A DNA stretch of 64,000 nt from JANQOZ01 sp045106555 (GTDB lineage Bacteria; Pseudomonadota; Gammaproteobacteria; Xanthomonadales; SZUA-38): the NCBI GenBank assembly GCA_045106555.1, contig JBGCET010000067.1, positions 1 through 64,000 on the forward strand. The letters are read 5' to 3'. Positions within the stretch are counted from its first letter, which is position 1; each line of letters starts with the position of its first letter. Below, piece by piece: positions 1 to 8,065 of this stretch. Both the position numbers and the translations under genes were made by a program. Below the pieces are notes generated by a model that saw only the letters and a program-made list of their open reading frames with translations, was not told where the DNA came from and searched no databases.

Positions 1-33
1 GCCGCCGGAGTGACGTTCAGCGCTATGTTAGAT
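1..33 (-). other. Integron attC site, partial (cut by window edge)
   Basis: Read on the minus strand, the segment begins with ATCTAAC at 33-27, which fits the RYYYAAC inverse core of an attC site. It lies 3 bases after the stop codon of the minus-strand gene at 37-324, where a cassette's recombination site should be. The rest of the site, including the GTTRRRY core, would lie beyond the window. The call rests on the core motif, its position after the gene, and the complete site at 331-402. Confidence 0.5.
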
Positions 34-36
34 TTC

Positions 37-324
37 TCAGTCTTCAAATAACTCACTTTTTTCAACTCCGACCAAGGAAATTTTTTTTCCTAGTATGAGA
101 GATACTCCGACAGAGTTAACGACCGAACGAATGTGCTCCAACCATTTCGCCGCACCCCAATCTACCATCGGGGTACTCTTGAACCCCTTCTTCTCTTCAT
201 CCCAAGAAACTCCGGCTGCATCTCTGTACACGTATTGATATCCCGGTGTCCCGGAACCTTGAACACCCACGAACAGTTCTCCAGTTTGAAGAATCTCGAT
301 CCGATTGATCATCTCGGTATTCAT
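37..324 (-). CDS. Hypothetical protein, integron cassette gene (95 aa)
   Basis: I do not recognise a family for this 95-residue soluble protein. It has no signal peptide or membrane segment, is acidic at its C-terminus (ending ELFED), and carries one Trp-rich stretch near residues 53-62 (MVDWGAAKWLEH). It looks like a captured cassette gene. Its ATG lies 6 bases past the GTTAGAT core of the attC at 331-402, and its stop is followed at once by an attC inverse core at 33-27. The region is visibly richer in A+T than the chromosomal genes to the right, as is usual for captured cassettes. Small cassette proteins of this kind are often toxin, antitoxin, immunity or phage-defence factors, but nothing here identifies one. 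Confidence 0.6.
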   Translation of the reverse strand: MNTEMINRIEILQTGELFVGVQGSGTPGYQYVYRDAAGVSWDEEKKGFKSTPMVDWGAAKWLEHIRSVVNSVGVSLILGKKISLVGVEKSELFED

Positions 325-330
325 GTGGAC

Positions 331-402
331 ATCTAACGCCCAGCATCATATGCAGACGGAACGCGTAGCGTTTCGGCTGTCATTTGCATGCGATTGTTAG
401 GC
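331..402 (-). other. Integron attC recombination site (72 bp)
   Basis: On the minus strand the site starts with GCCTAAC (402-396, inverse core RYYYAAC) and ends with GTTAGAT (337-331, core GTTRRRY). The two halves are imperfect inverted repeats of each other, sharing CTAAC, GCAT and ATGCA-like blocks around a GC-rich centre (AACGC / GCGTT). Size, terminal cores and imperfect dyad match integron attC sites. The upstream cassette gene's TAA stop lies inside the inverse core, and the next gene's ATG begins 6 bases after the core; both are typical of cassette arrays. Confidence 0.75.
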
Positions 403-789
403 GCCGTATTTGATTTCAAGAGAATAATCTTCACTAATGACTTCAAACACCTCATCATACGTTTGCACGAAATAGTGATTATGTCTTTCGTTAAATTTAT
501 CGCCTTTTGAAACCTCGGTAATCCAGTCGGAATTTTTTACCAGGTCAAAACAGGACTTCCCAAACTTGATGGAACTCTCTAACTCAACCATTTTGAAAGC
601 CAACACGTCCCTAAAGATCAATTTATAGGGATATTCCTTTTGGTCCTCAGCCAGAGTACATAGCGCTCCGTTTATCCCGCCTCTAAGAATTAGGGTGTTT
701 GTATCGGGAAGATCTACTTCATCTAGAAAAATACAATTTCTTCCTCTCAGTATTCCCAGGTTGGTTTCAATAGGTTCATTTTCTTCCAT
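397..789 (-). CDS. Hypothetical protein, integron cassette gene (130 aa)
   Basis: This is an unrecognised 130-residue acidic soluble protein without a signal peptide or membrane segment. The composition is rich in Glu, Asp, Phe and Tyr, and its base composition is lower in GC than the neighbouring chromosomal genes. The TAA stop is embedded in the inverse core of the attC at 331-402, and the ATG lies 13 bases past a GTTAGGC core at 809-803. It is therefore the second gene cassette, transcribed leftward like the first. No function can be assigned from the sequence; the family may be a DUF found in other cassette arrays. Confidence 0.6.
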   Translation of the reverse strand: MEENEPIETNLGILRGRNCIFLDEVDLPDTNTLILRGGINGALCTLAEDQKEYPYKLIFRDVLAFKMVELESSIKFGKSCFDLVKNSDWITEVSKGDKFNERHNHYFVQTYDEVFEVISEDYSLEIKYGA

Positions 790-802
790 GCTTATATTTG
801 TG

Positions 803-809
803 GCCTAAC
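803..809 (-). other. Cassette junction core site (attI-like or degenerate attC)
   Basis: The minus-strand GTTAGGC fits the GTTRRRY core at which integron recombination occurs, and it marks the 5' boundary of the cassette gene at 397-789. I find no matching RYYYAAC inverse core 60-130 bases upstream, so this may be an attI-type site or a degraded attC. A second GTTAG (816-812) lies next to it. No integrase gene lies between this site and radA. Confidence 0.45.
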
Positions 810-1001
810 TACTAACGGTGGGACTAATTTCCCTGTATGACGGACAGTGTGCCCCTCTAACTTAGATTTAGTCAATAAAATCAGAAGCTTGGAAACTTTG
901 AGGCAGCACTTTTTGCATAGATAAGTGGAACTTACGGGGAACTGGCACGAAACTTGTTGTTTAGGGCATTGAAAATTATCACTTTTTTTGTTTGGGCGAT
1001 A

Positions 1002-2357
1002 TCATTCGAATGCTTCACTCAGGTGCGTAATCCCTCGGACTTTCATGTCGCCAAAATCTGCGCCGCGCCTAGGCAAGTTTTCTTTTGGAACTAACGCCGC
1101 TTTGAACCCCTGTTTCGCCGCCTCATTGAGGCGTTCTTGGCCGAAGGGCACCGGGCGTATCTCACCGGAAAGGCCTACTTCGCCGAAGGCCACTAAATGA
1201 TGAGGCGGCGGACGGTCAACGAATGAGGAGTGTATTGCCAGCATCAGCGGCAGGTCAGCAGCGGTTTCTGATACGCGCAATCCGCCCACGGCGTTTACGA
1301 AAACGTCCTGGTCACCCACCGTTAGGCCCTGGATGCGTTGCAATACGGCCAACTGCATGATGAGTCGTTGGCCGTCCAGTCCTACCGCCAAACGTTTGGG
1401 TTGGCTCAGGTGGCTTTCGGTCACCAGCGCCTGAAGCTCTACCAGTAACGGTCTGCTGCCTTCCCAGGAAACCGCGATGACGCTGCCGGGTGCCTGGCCC
1501 GGTTGGCCGCTCAGAAACAACGCTGAGGGGTTGGTCACCGGCTTCAGGCCACGGTCAGTCATGGCAAATACGCCTAACTCGCTAGCGGCGCCGTATCGGT
1601 TCTTCAAAGAACGCACCACCCGATATCGGCTGGTGCTCTCCCCTTCAAAATACAGCACGGTATCAACCATATGCTCCAGAACTCTGGGACCGGCGATGCC
1701 CCCCTCCTTGGTTACGTGGCCTACCAGGAAAATACACACGCCTTTGCTTTTGGCGTATCGCACCAGGGCGGCAGCACTTTCTCGTACCTGGGCAACGGAG
1801 CCAGGCGCCGATTGCAGCAGTTCGGTGTGCAGGGTTTGGATGGAGTCCACCACCATCAGTAGCGGCTGCTCTTTTCCGGATTGATCCAAAATGCGCTCTA
1901 CGCAGGTTTCGGTCAGGCAACGGATGGCGTCCAGCGGCAGCCCCAGTCTCTGGCCTCTTAGCGCTATCTGCTGAGCCGACTCTTCCCCGCTGACATAAAG
2001 CACTTTGAGCGTGCTGGATAACGCAGCGGCCATTTGCAGCAGCAGTGTGGACTTGCCAATGCCCGGGTCGCCGCCCAGCAACACCACAGACCCGGGAATC
2101 AAACCACCGCCAAGCACTCGGTCCAACTCGCTGTTTTGTGTGGCCAGTCTTGGCTGGTTCTCTGAGGGCTGTACCTCGTTGAGGTTGACCACGTTTGCGC
2201 CGCCCGCGGCGGCGTATCCGGCACGGCGATTGCCGGCCGCCGTGGGTACGGTTTCCTCCAGCGTATTCCAGGCTTTGCAGTCGGCGCACTGGCCGCTCCA
2301 TTTACTGTGAGCACCGCCGCATTCGGAGCAAACGTAATTCAGTCGATTCTTGGCCAA
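1002..2357 (-). CDS. radA: DNA repair protein RadA (Sms)
   Basis: RadA is a RecA-like, DnaB-type hexameric helicase that drives branch migration during recombinational repair and processes D-loops in the cytoplasm. The 451-aa length is normal. An N-terminal C4 zinc finger uses Cys10, Cys13, Cys24 and Cys27. Walker A is GGDPGIGKST at about 95-104, Walker B ends at Asp171, and the RadA-specific KNRFG motif appears as KNRYG at 252-256. A Lon-protease-like domain forms the C-terminus. The start is TTG, preceded by AAAGGAAC at suitable spacing; no better ATG exists before the zinc finger. The gene is divergent from pspF, 78 bases away, and lies directly upstream of the cassette array. Confidence 0.97.
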   Translation of the reverse strand: MAKNRLNYVCSECGGAHSKWSGQCADCKAWNTLEETVPTAAGNRRAGYAAAGGANVVNLNEVQPSENQPRLATQNSELDRVLGGGLIPGSVVLLGGDPGIGKSTLLLQMAAALSSTLKVLYVSGEESAQQIALRGQRLGLPLDAIRCLTETCVERILDQSGKEQPLLMVVDSIQTLHTELLQSAPGSVAQVRESAAALVRYAKSKGVCIFLVGHVTKEGGIAGPRVLEHMVDTVLYFEGESTSRYRVVRSLKNRYGAASELGVFAMTDRGLKPVTNPSALFLSGQPGQAPGSVIAVSWEGSRPLLVELQALVTESHLSQPKRLAVGLDGQRLIMQLAVLQRIQGLTVGDQDVFVNAVGGLRVSETAADLPLMLAIHSSFVDRPPPHHLVAFGEVGLSGEIRPVPFGQERLNEAAKQGFKAALVPKENLPRRGADFGDMKVRGITHLSEAFE

Positions 2358-2435
2358 GACCGTTCCTTTATGTGATCGTGCAGCTTATCTGGATCACCTG
2401 CGGCAATTCCAGTTCAAAGTCCGTAAAATCCACCT

Positions 2436-3467
2436 ATGGATAGTGACCCAACTCGACAACGCTCCTCTTCCAGTGAAGACAACCCATTGGTGGGCGAGTC
2501 TCCGGCGTTTCTGGAAATGCTGGAACACGTCTCTAACGTCGCGCCCCTGAATCGCCCGGTGCTCGTTATTGGCGAACGCGGCACCGGTAAAGAACTGGTT
2601 GCTGCGCGAATTCACTTTCTGTCGCGGCGTTGGGGCGAAAACTTCGTTAAGCTCAACTGCGCGGCGCTGGCCGATACCGTGCTGGAAAGCGAGCTGTTTG
2701 GACATGAAGCAGGGTCCTTTACCGGCGCACAGAAAAAGCGCGTGGGCCGCTTCGAGCTGGCGCACGAGGGCACACTGTTTCTTGATGAACTGGCGAACAT
2801 CTCGTCAGCCATCCAAGAAAAAATCCTGCGGGTCATCGAATACGGCGAGTTTGAGCGTGTCGGCGGCAATCAAATTATCTCCGTGGATACCCGCATTGTG
2901 GGCGCGACCAACGTAGACCTGCCCGCGCTGGCCGCCGAGGGCGGTTTTCGGGCCGATTTGCTTGACCGGCTGGCTTTTGACGTCATCACCCTGCCCGCCC
3001 TGCGCCATCGGCCGGAAGACATTGGGCCATTGGCAGAACACTTTGCCCGGCGCATGGCGGCGGAACTGCAGCATGAGCTGTTTCCTGGTTTTAGCGCTCA
3101 CGCACTGGAGGCGCTTAAGGGCTACGCCTGGCCGGGCAACGTTCGTGAACTGAAAAACGTGGTTGAACGCGCGGTGTACCGCTGGGGCCCGTCAGAAGAA
3201 GCCATCGACACCATCCAGTTTGACCCCTTCGAGTCGCCCTTCCGGCCCGGCGCGGTGGCAGATGCAACCCCAGACACCGGCGCTGCACCAGCACCCAATG
3301 GCCCATTAAATCTGAAAGACACCGTGAAGGACTTTGAAATTCAGCTGCTAAAAGACGCGCTGGAAAAAACCCAGTTCAATCAACGTAAAGCGGCCGAATA
3401 CCTGGAACTCAGCTACGACCAGCTGCGTGGTTACCTGCGAAAATACAAGCTACTGGACAGTAATTAA
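2436..3467 (+). CDS. pspF: Sigma-54-dependent activator PspF (phage shock protein regulator)
   Basis: PspF is an AAA+ enhancer-binding protein that remodels sigma-54 RNA polymerase to start psp transcription on membrane stress. The 343-aa protein lacks a receiver domain, as PspF does, and begins directly with the AAA+ domain. Walker A is GERGTGKE (46-53), the sigma-54 contact loop is GSFTGA (93-98, usual form GAFTGA), and Walker B is LFLDEL with Asp117-Glu118. A Fis-type helix-turn-helix lies near the C-terminus (about 315-340). Runs such as QEKILRVIEYGEFERVGG match PspF closely. In other genomes pspA is divergent next door; here radA takes that place and no psp structural gene is in the window. 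Confidence 0.9.
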   Translation: MDSDPTRQRSSSSEDNPLVGESPAFLEMLEHVSNVAPLNRPVLVIGERGTGKELVAARIHFLSRRWGENFVKLNCAALADTVLESELFGHEAGSFTGAQKKRVGRFELAHEGTLFLDELANISSAIQEKILRVIEYGEFERVGGNQIISVDTRIVGATNVDLPALAAEGGFRADLLDRLAFDVITLPALRHRPEDIGPLAEHFARRMAAELQHELFPGFSAHALEALKGYAWPGNVRELKNVVERAVYRWGPSEEAIDTIQFDPFESPFRPGAVADATPDTGAAPAPNGPLNLKDTVKDFEIQLLKDALEKTQFNQRKAAEYLELSYDQLRGYLRKYKLLDSN

Positions 3468-3684
3468 TCCCGAATCGGCGTGTCTACACTGCCACTATTC
3501 CCGCCGGGCCCAATGTTGCACTGCAGCATTTACTTTGCCGCTGAAGCGGGGTTTGTAGTAAATTACGACAACTTGCGTAGTCATTGGCCTGCTAATAGCG
3601 TCCCGCGCCATTGAATTGTTCAGTTTGACAGTTCGAAGTCACGGATCCAAAAGAACAAGCCTAATCGGGGAAAAGGTTGACCGC

Positions 3685-4161
3685 TTGAGCATCTGGGACA
3701 AAATTCGCGCCTCCCTGGCGCCCAGCTCCGTAGTGCCGGAAGACATCGAGCACCAGCTTCGTCTTGCTACGGGCGCGCTGTTGCTGGAAATGTGCCGCGC
3801 CGATTTCAAAGTCATGGTGGAGGAACGCGAGTCCATTGCTCGCGCTATTCGCCGCGCCTTTGACCTCAACCCGGAAGAAACTCGCGAGCTGATGCGCATC
3901 GCCGAGGCCGAGTCAGAGGTGGCTGTATCGCTGCAGATCTACACCAGCCTTATCAAAGAGTATTTCGGCGAAGCACAGAAACATCGCCTGATTGAAGATC
4001 TATGGCGCGTTGCCTGGGCCGATGGCGAGCTCCATGCTCTGGAAGAAAACCTCATCAGCCGCGTGGGCCGGTTGCTGTCTATTCCCGAAAAAACCCTTAC
4101 TGACATCCGTAATCGGTTTGAAAACGCCACTCCTCCCGAGCAACGCAAGCTCCCCGCCTGA
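3685..4161 (+). CDS. TerB-family (tellurite resistance / DjlA-like helical) protein
   Basis: This small all-helical protein resembles the TerB family: acidic and hydrophobic helices, the segment LLLEMCRADFKVMVEERESIARAIRRAF, and a second half with VAWADGELHALEENLISRVGRLLSI. The D-G-E-L-H-x-x-E-E pattern is the usual TerB metal-binding signature. The family is linked to stress responses and tellurite resistance, but the biochemistry is unclear. The open frame extends upstream to 3616. I chose the TTG at 3685 (MSIWDKIRASL) because it has an AAAAGG ribosome site and the preceding residues look non-genuine. It gives 158 residues. Confidence 0.7.
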   Translation: MSIWDKIRASLAPSSVVPEDIEHQLRLATGALLLEMCRADFKVMVEERESIARAIRRAFDLNPEETRELMRIAEAESEVAVSLQIYTSLIKEYFGEAQKHRLIEDLWRVAWADGELHALEENLISRVGRLLSIPEKTLTDIRNRFENATPPEQRKLPA

Positions 4162-4225
4162 ACTCACCAAGCCCTATTCCCGGGTCCTGCAGTGTTATTT
4201 GATGTTTTTGTGACCCATTGGCACT

Positions 4226-4825
4226 TTGAGGCATCTAACCATTAACCAGCCTCTCAATGGACCTTTGGTGACTGAAAACCCCAGCGCTGCCACTTTGGCG
4301 GCCATCGAACAACGCTGCGAAAAGGCCAGCACCCAGATATATCGCCAGTTTGAGCGGCAGGTATATACCCTGGCCTTTCGTATCTGTCAGAACGAAGCCG
4401 ATGCGCTAGATATTCTGCAGGACACCTTTGTTCAGGCGTTTGCCAAAATTCAGCAGTTTCGCGGCGACCATTTTTGGGCCTGGCTGAAAAAAATTGCCGT
4501 TAACCAAGCGCTTTCCCGGCTCAGGCGGCAACGCCGCGGCCCAGCCCTCATGGCTCTGGACAGTGCCCGTAGCGCCATTGCCGTGAGCCCCGCCGCTGGC
4601 CCCCAGATGGACCTGAACGCGGCCTTCTCGCGGCTCGACCCAGACACCCGCGCGGTTGTCTGGCTGTACGACGTAGAAGGTTACAGCCATCAGGAAATTG
4701 CCCAAATGTTCGGCAAGTCATTGAGTTTTTCCAAAACCCGGCTCAGCCGTGCGCACAAGCAAATGCGCGACTGGTTAGCCAACGCTGCAAAGGACACACC
4801 ATGTCTCAGCAAAACCCTCGCCTAG
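4226..4825 (+). CDS. ECF-type sigma factor (sigma-70 family)
   Basis: This is an extracytoplasmic-function RNA polymerase sigma factor with region 2 (YRQFERQVYTLAFRICQNEADALDILQDTFVQAFAKIQQF) and region 4 (LDPDTRAVVWLYDVEGYSHQEIAQMFGKSLSFSKTRLSRAHKQMRDWL). At 199 aa its length is normal. The start is uncertain: TTG 4226 or GTG 4268, neither with a strong ribosome site. It overlaps the next gene by 25 bases, and a PDZ protein follows, so the three probably form one operon: sigma factor, membrane-bound regulator, periplasmic partner. This is separate from the rpoE system at 59-60 kb. The signal it responds to cannot be told from sequence. Confidence 0.88.
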   Translation: MRHLTINQPLNGPLVTENPSAATLAAIEQRCEKASTQIYRQFERQVYTLAFRICQNEADALDILQDTFVQAFAKIQQFRGDHFWAWLKKIAVNQALSRLRRQRRGPALMALDSARSAIAVSPAAGPQMDLNAAFSRLDPDTRAVVWLYDVEGYSHQEIAQMFGKSLSFSKTRLSRAHKQMRDWLANAAKDTPCLSKTLA

Positions 4826-5397
4826 ACTTAACCCAGCTTGAATCGCTATCGCCCCCCGCCGATCGCCTGGAGCAGGTGTTGTCGGGCCAACTGTCCCAAC
4901 CGGAGACATCGGAGCCGATAGCGGGCAGCACGCGTATGCGCACTCGCCCCTTGCTGGCTGCGGCCGCTTGTGCGGCACTGGCCGCCGGGCTTGCGTGGAT
5001 ACTACTGCCATTGCCTGGGTCGGTGGTTCAACCCGCAGTAGAGAACCTCGCCGAAGAAGACGTGCTCGCGCCCTGGATCGCCTACTCTCAGCAACTGGAA
5101 CAACAGCTCAAGATTGTTCGCCCGGCCCCTGGCGTAGTTCGAGGCCATCGCGCTGCGGCCATTAACGTGTTGCGCGAGGAGCTGGAGTTTATTGACCTGG
5201 CGCTCACCCAGACCCGGCTCGACGATGAAGCTCTGGCCCTTTGGCAAGCGCGAACCACTCGCCTGAACGATCTGCTGGCGGTGCACACTGCCAGCGCCAA
5301 CGCGCAAACGGTCCATGGCAGTAACGCCCAGGCTGGCGATCCCGTAATCACCTTGCAACCCCCACTGGCGGCAATGCCGGCAGTCGTTCAACTTTAA
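4801..5397 (+). CDS. Single-pass membrane protein, probable anti-sigma factor
   Basis: The 198-residue protein has a short cytoplasmic part (1-48), one membrane segment of Ala and Leu (about 49-70, PLLAAAACAALAAGLAWILLPL), and a periplasmic tail with predicted helices. Its position, overlapping an ECF sigma gene in the same direction, suggests it binds and holds that sigma factor at the membrane. I see no HxxxCxxC zinc-binding anti-sigma motif in the N-terminal part, so if it is an anti-sigma factor it is of another class. The tail has a conserved-looking helix (AAAINVLREELEFIDLALTQTRLDDEALALWQARTTRLNDLL). The function is inferred from context and topology only. Confidence 0.6.
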   Translation: MSQQNPRLDLTQLESLSPPADRLEQVLSGQLSQPETSEPIAGSTRMRTRPLLAAAACAALAAGLAWILLPLPGSVVQPAVENLAEEDVLAPWIAYSQQLEQQLKIVRPAPGVVRGHRAAAINVLREELEFIDLALTQTRLDDEALALWQARTTRLNDLLAVHTASANAQTVHGSNAQAGDPVITLQPPLAAMPAVVQL

Positions 5398-5407
5398 GGA
5401 CGTAACA

Positions 5408-6571
5408 ATGACAACACTTCGTAACCGCATGGCGTTAGCCGCTGCGCTGAGCGTGTCGGCCGTTATTCTCTGGTCGCCCGCATCAGCGCAATCCAATGAA
5501 GCAATGCTGGAAGAGCTGCGCGAGCAGCTGGCGGAAACCCGCCGCGAACTCAGCGAAATGCAGCAACAGCTGGGCGAGCTTAAATCCAATGAGCGGGTAT
5601 CACGGTCTAACTCAAGATCCGTCACCACAACCAACAGCCAAAATCGCCCGCGTCCGCCCCGAGCGGTGATTGCACCCAACGCACCACAGGCACCGCCGGC
5701 GGTGCGAACCCGCAAGGGCAACAGCCTGTTTGTTTCCCGGGCACCCCGGCCCATGATCGGGGTTGTTCTCCACAACCGGGTCAGGGACAAAGGCGTCAAG
5801 CTGGCGGCAGTTACCCCCGACGCCCCGGCTGATAAGGCGGGCCTCAAGGCCGGTGACGAACTGATCAGCCTCAACGACCGAGACCTTACCGGTTCAAGAG
5901 CTGCCGCCCTCGCCTATAAAATGCTGGACGATATGGAGGAAGGCGATGAATACACTTTTGTCTATCGCCGAGATGGCGAGGAAAAAACCGCGATAGTCAC
6001 CGCCGAAATCATCGAACCCGCAACCACCTTCAGCTTCAACGAAAGCGATCAGGCCAACGGCATTTTCAGCGGCAACCCCATGCGATTTGATCTATTCAGT
6101 GACGGCATGCGGATGGATCTGGATCAGCTGAAAGATTGGGCGGAAAGCCGCCGAGACACCTCGGTACGGTTAAACGATGGCCGCTGGCGCAATCTGACAG
6201 GCCCATGGATGGGCGGCGAAAACGGGCCGGTGGTGTGGAACCTCGCACTGGGCTGGGCCTCGCTGCAAATGGCGCAACTCAATCCCTCCTTGGCGGAGTA
6301 CTTTGGCGTCGAGGAAGGTGTACTGATTATCGATTCGGCGCTCGAAAATGCCGATCTAAAAGGTGGCGATGTGATTACCGAAATTGACGGCGAACCCGTC
6401 ACCTCTCCGGGCGACGCCATGCGCGTGTTAACCCGATTCAGCGATGACGAATCGGTTAACTTTAGCCTCATGCGCCACGGCGAAGCGCTCATGGTGACGA
6501 TAGACACCCCGTCCGCCGCCCCGGGCGATTTTTCCTTTGGCTATCACTACAGCAGCAGAGAGGATCAGTAA
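5408..6571 (+). CDS. Exported protein with two PDZ domains
   Basis: A signal peptide (cleavage near ASA-27) leads into a coiled coil (about 30-62, heptads of E, L, R, Q), a Pro-rich linker (about 80-100), and two PDZ domains at about 116-200 and 283-366. Each shows a PDZ core (PADKAGLKAGDELISLNDRDL and ALENADLKGGDVITEIDGEPV). There is no serine protease domain, so this is not a DegP/HtrA protease. It lies 10 bases after the anti-sigma-like gene. PDZ domains bind C-terminal tails of misfolded or outer membrane proteins, so a sensing or adaptor role in the same stress circuit is a reasonable inference. Confidence 0.75.
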   Translation: MTTLRNRMALAAALSVSAVILWSPASAQSNEAMLEELREQLAETRRELSEMQQQLGELKSNERVSRSNSRSVTTTNSQNRPRPPRAVIAPNAPQAPPAVRTRKGNSLFVSRAPRPMIGVVLHNRVRDKGVKLAAVTPDAPADKAGLKAGDELISLNDRDLTGSRAAALAYKMLDDMEEGDEYTFVYRRDGEEKTAIVTAEIIEPATTFSFNESDQANGIFSGNPMRFDLFSDGMRMDLDQLKDWAESRRDTSVRLNDGRWRNLTGPWMGGENGPVVWNLALGWASLQMAQLNPSLAEYFGVEEGVLIIDSALENADLKGGDVITEIDGEPVTSPGDAMRVLTRFSDDESVNFSLMRHGEALMVTIDTPSAAPGDFSFGYHYSSREDQ

Positions 6572-6595
6572 GCAACTCAGCGCCGGGTTTACTGA

Positions 6596-7975
6596 CTAGC
6601 CGACTCCGATTGTCTTACCCGGGTTCATGATGTTGTGGGGGTCAAACACCGCTTTGACCCCCCTCAACATGGCCTGCTCGGGCTCGCTGCGGGAGTAACC
6701 CAAATACGGCTCTTTCAACAGGCCCACGCCGTGCTCAGCGCTGATGCTGCCGCCCAGGTCTTTCACGACGCCAAACACCTCGCTGTTAACCGCTTCGCAG
6801 GCGCTCTGGAACGCCGCAACCGACAGATCATCGGGTTTCAAGATATTTAAGTGCAGGTTGCCGTCGCCAATGTGGCCATACCACACCACGTCAAAATCCG
6901 GATAGCGCTCGCTTACCACGCCATCAAGTCGGCTGAGCAGTTCGGGCACTCGACCAATACGTACAGAAATATCGTTCTTGTAGGGCACAAAAGGCGCGAG
7001 TCGCTCCGAGATATTTTCTCGTAACGACCACAACGCCGCAGCCTGGGCATCGCTCTGAGACATCACCCCATCCACACATAGCCCCTGTTCTAACGCCTGT
7101 TCAAACAAGGCCAGTGCATCAGCCTCATCCGCGTCGTTGCGGTGGTCAAATTCCAACAACGTGTAAAACGGGCTCCGGGTGTCCATGGGCGCGCTGCCGC
7201 CGTGGCTGAGCACATGACTCAGCGCCAGGTCAGAAAAGAACTCAAACGCCGACAGCGTTAATCGGCTTTTGGCTTCACTGAACAGCGTCATCACGCTGGC
7301 CATGTCTGGAACGCCAAGCACCATCACGGACTGATGGGGTGGCTTCGGTGACAGCTGAACGATGGCTTCGGTAACAATCCCCAGCGATCCTTCGCTGCCC
7401 ACGAACAAATGGCGCAAATCATAGCCAGTGGCATTTTTGATCAAACCATCGTTCAGCGTCAGCACCTGGCCGGTGCCGGTCACCACCGTCAAGCCGGCTA
7501 TCCAGTTGCGGGTATTGCCGTAGCGCAGCACTTTGACCCCGCCGGCGTTGGTCGCAATGTTGCCGCCGATATGACTGGACCCTTTAGAGGCAAAATCTAC
7601 CGGGTAATAAAGCCCCTGCTCGTCTGCAAAGTTCTGCAGCGCCTCGGTAACCACTCCCGCGCCAACGCGCACCATCTGATCCGCCGGGTCTAGCTGGCCA
7701 ATCTGGTTCATACGGTCCAGCGACACCACTATCTCGCCATTGGCCGCCACGGCCCCGCCGCTGAGGCCTGTTCGCCCGCCAGAGGGCACCAGCGCCCACT
7801 GATGCTCGATGGCCAGCTTGACCAGCGCTGACACCTCCTGGGTGCTGGCAGGAAATACCACCAACGAGGGTGCGGGCTCGGCCAAGCGGGTCCAATCGCG
7901 ACCGTAAGTCTGCAGAGTATCGGGGTCATTGGACGCCCTTAAATCAGGCATCATTTGTTGCAGTATTTGCAGCAT
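6596..7975 (-). CDS. FAD-linked D-2-hydroxyglutarate dehydrogenase family oxidoreductase
   Basis: This VAO/PCMH-type flavoenzyme oxidises D-2-hydroxy acids. The N-terminal FAD-binding part contains SGGRTGLSGGAVA, PVDFASKGSSHIGGNIATNAGG and GSEGSLGIVTE. The C-terminal half carries the family's metal and substrate motif (YGHIGDGNLHLN) and ends with EHGVG...NPGKTIGVG. It is divergent from serA; the same pairing is known in Pseudomonas, where D-2-hydroxyglutarate dehydrogenase removes the D-2-hydroxyglutarate that SerA makes from 2-oxoglutarate. That link supports the substrate. The frame extends to 8035, but the ATG at 7975 (MLQILQQMM) gives 459 residues, the usual size, with an N-terminus aligned to relatives. 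Confidence 0.85.
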   Translation of the reverse strand: MLQILQQMMPDLRASNDPDTLQTYGRDWTRLAEPAPSLVVFPASTQEVSALVKLAIEHQWALVPSGGRTGLSGGAVAANGEIVVSLDRMNQIGQLDPADQMVRVGAGVVTEALQNFADEQGLYYPVDFASKGSSHIGGNIATNAGGVKVLRYGNTRNWIAGLTVVTGTGQVLTLNDGLIKNATGYDLRHLFVGSEGSLGIVTEAIVQLSPKPPHQSVMVLGVPDMASVMTLFSEAKSRLTLSAFEFFSDLALSHVLSHGGSAPMDTRSPFYTLLEFDHRNDADEADALALFEQALEQGLCVDGVMSQSDAQAAALWSLRENISERLAPFVPYKNDISVRIGRVPELLSRLDGVVSERYPDFDVVWYGHIGDGNLHLNILKPDDLSVAAFQSACEAVNSEVFGVVKDLGGSISAEHGVGLLKEPYLGYSRSEPEQAMLRGVKAVFDPHNIMNPGKTIGVG

Positions 7976-8065
7976 GGTTATTGTTTCTTGAAGGGTTAAC
8001 AGCAGTGGTTCAAAATACCGCAAATCCTGCGGCATCTCCGCAGAGAATGCTAACAGGAAGTCGCC

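Noticed and set aside
5002..5874. Minus-strand open frame of 290 codons
   Set aside because: It is antisense to the anti-sigma-like and PDZ genes and is rich in Arg and Ser; it looks like a shadow.
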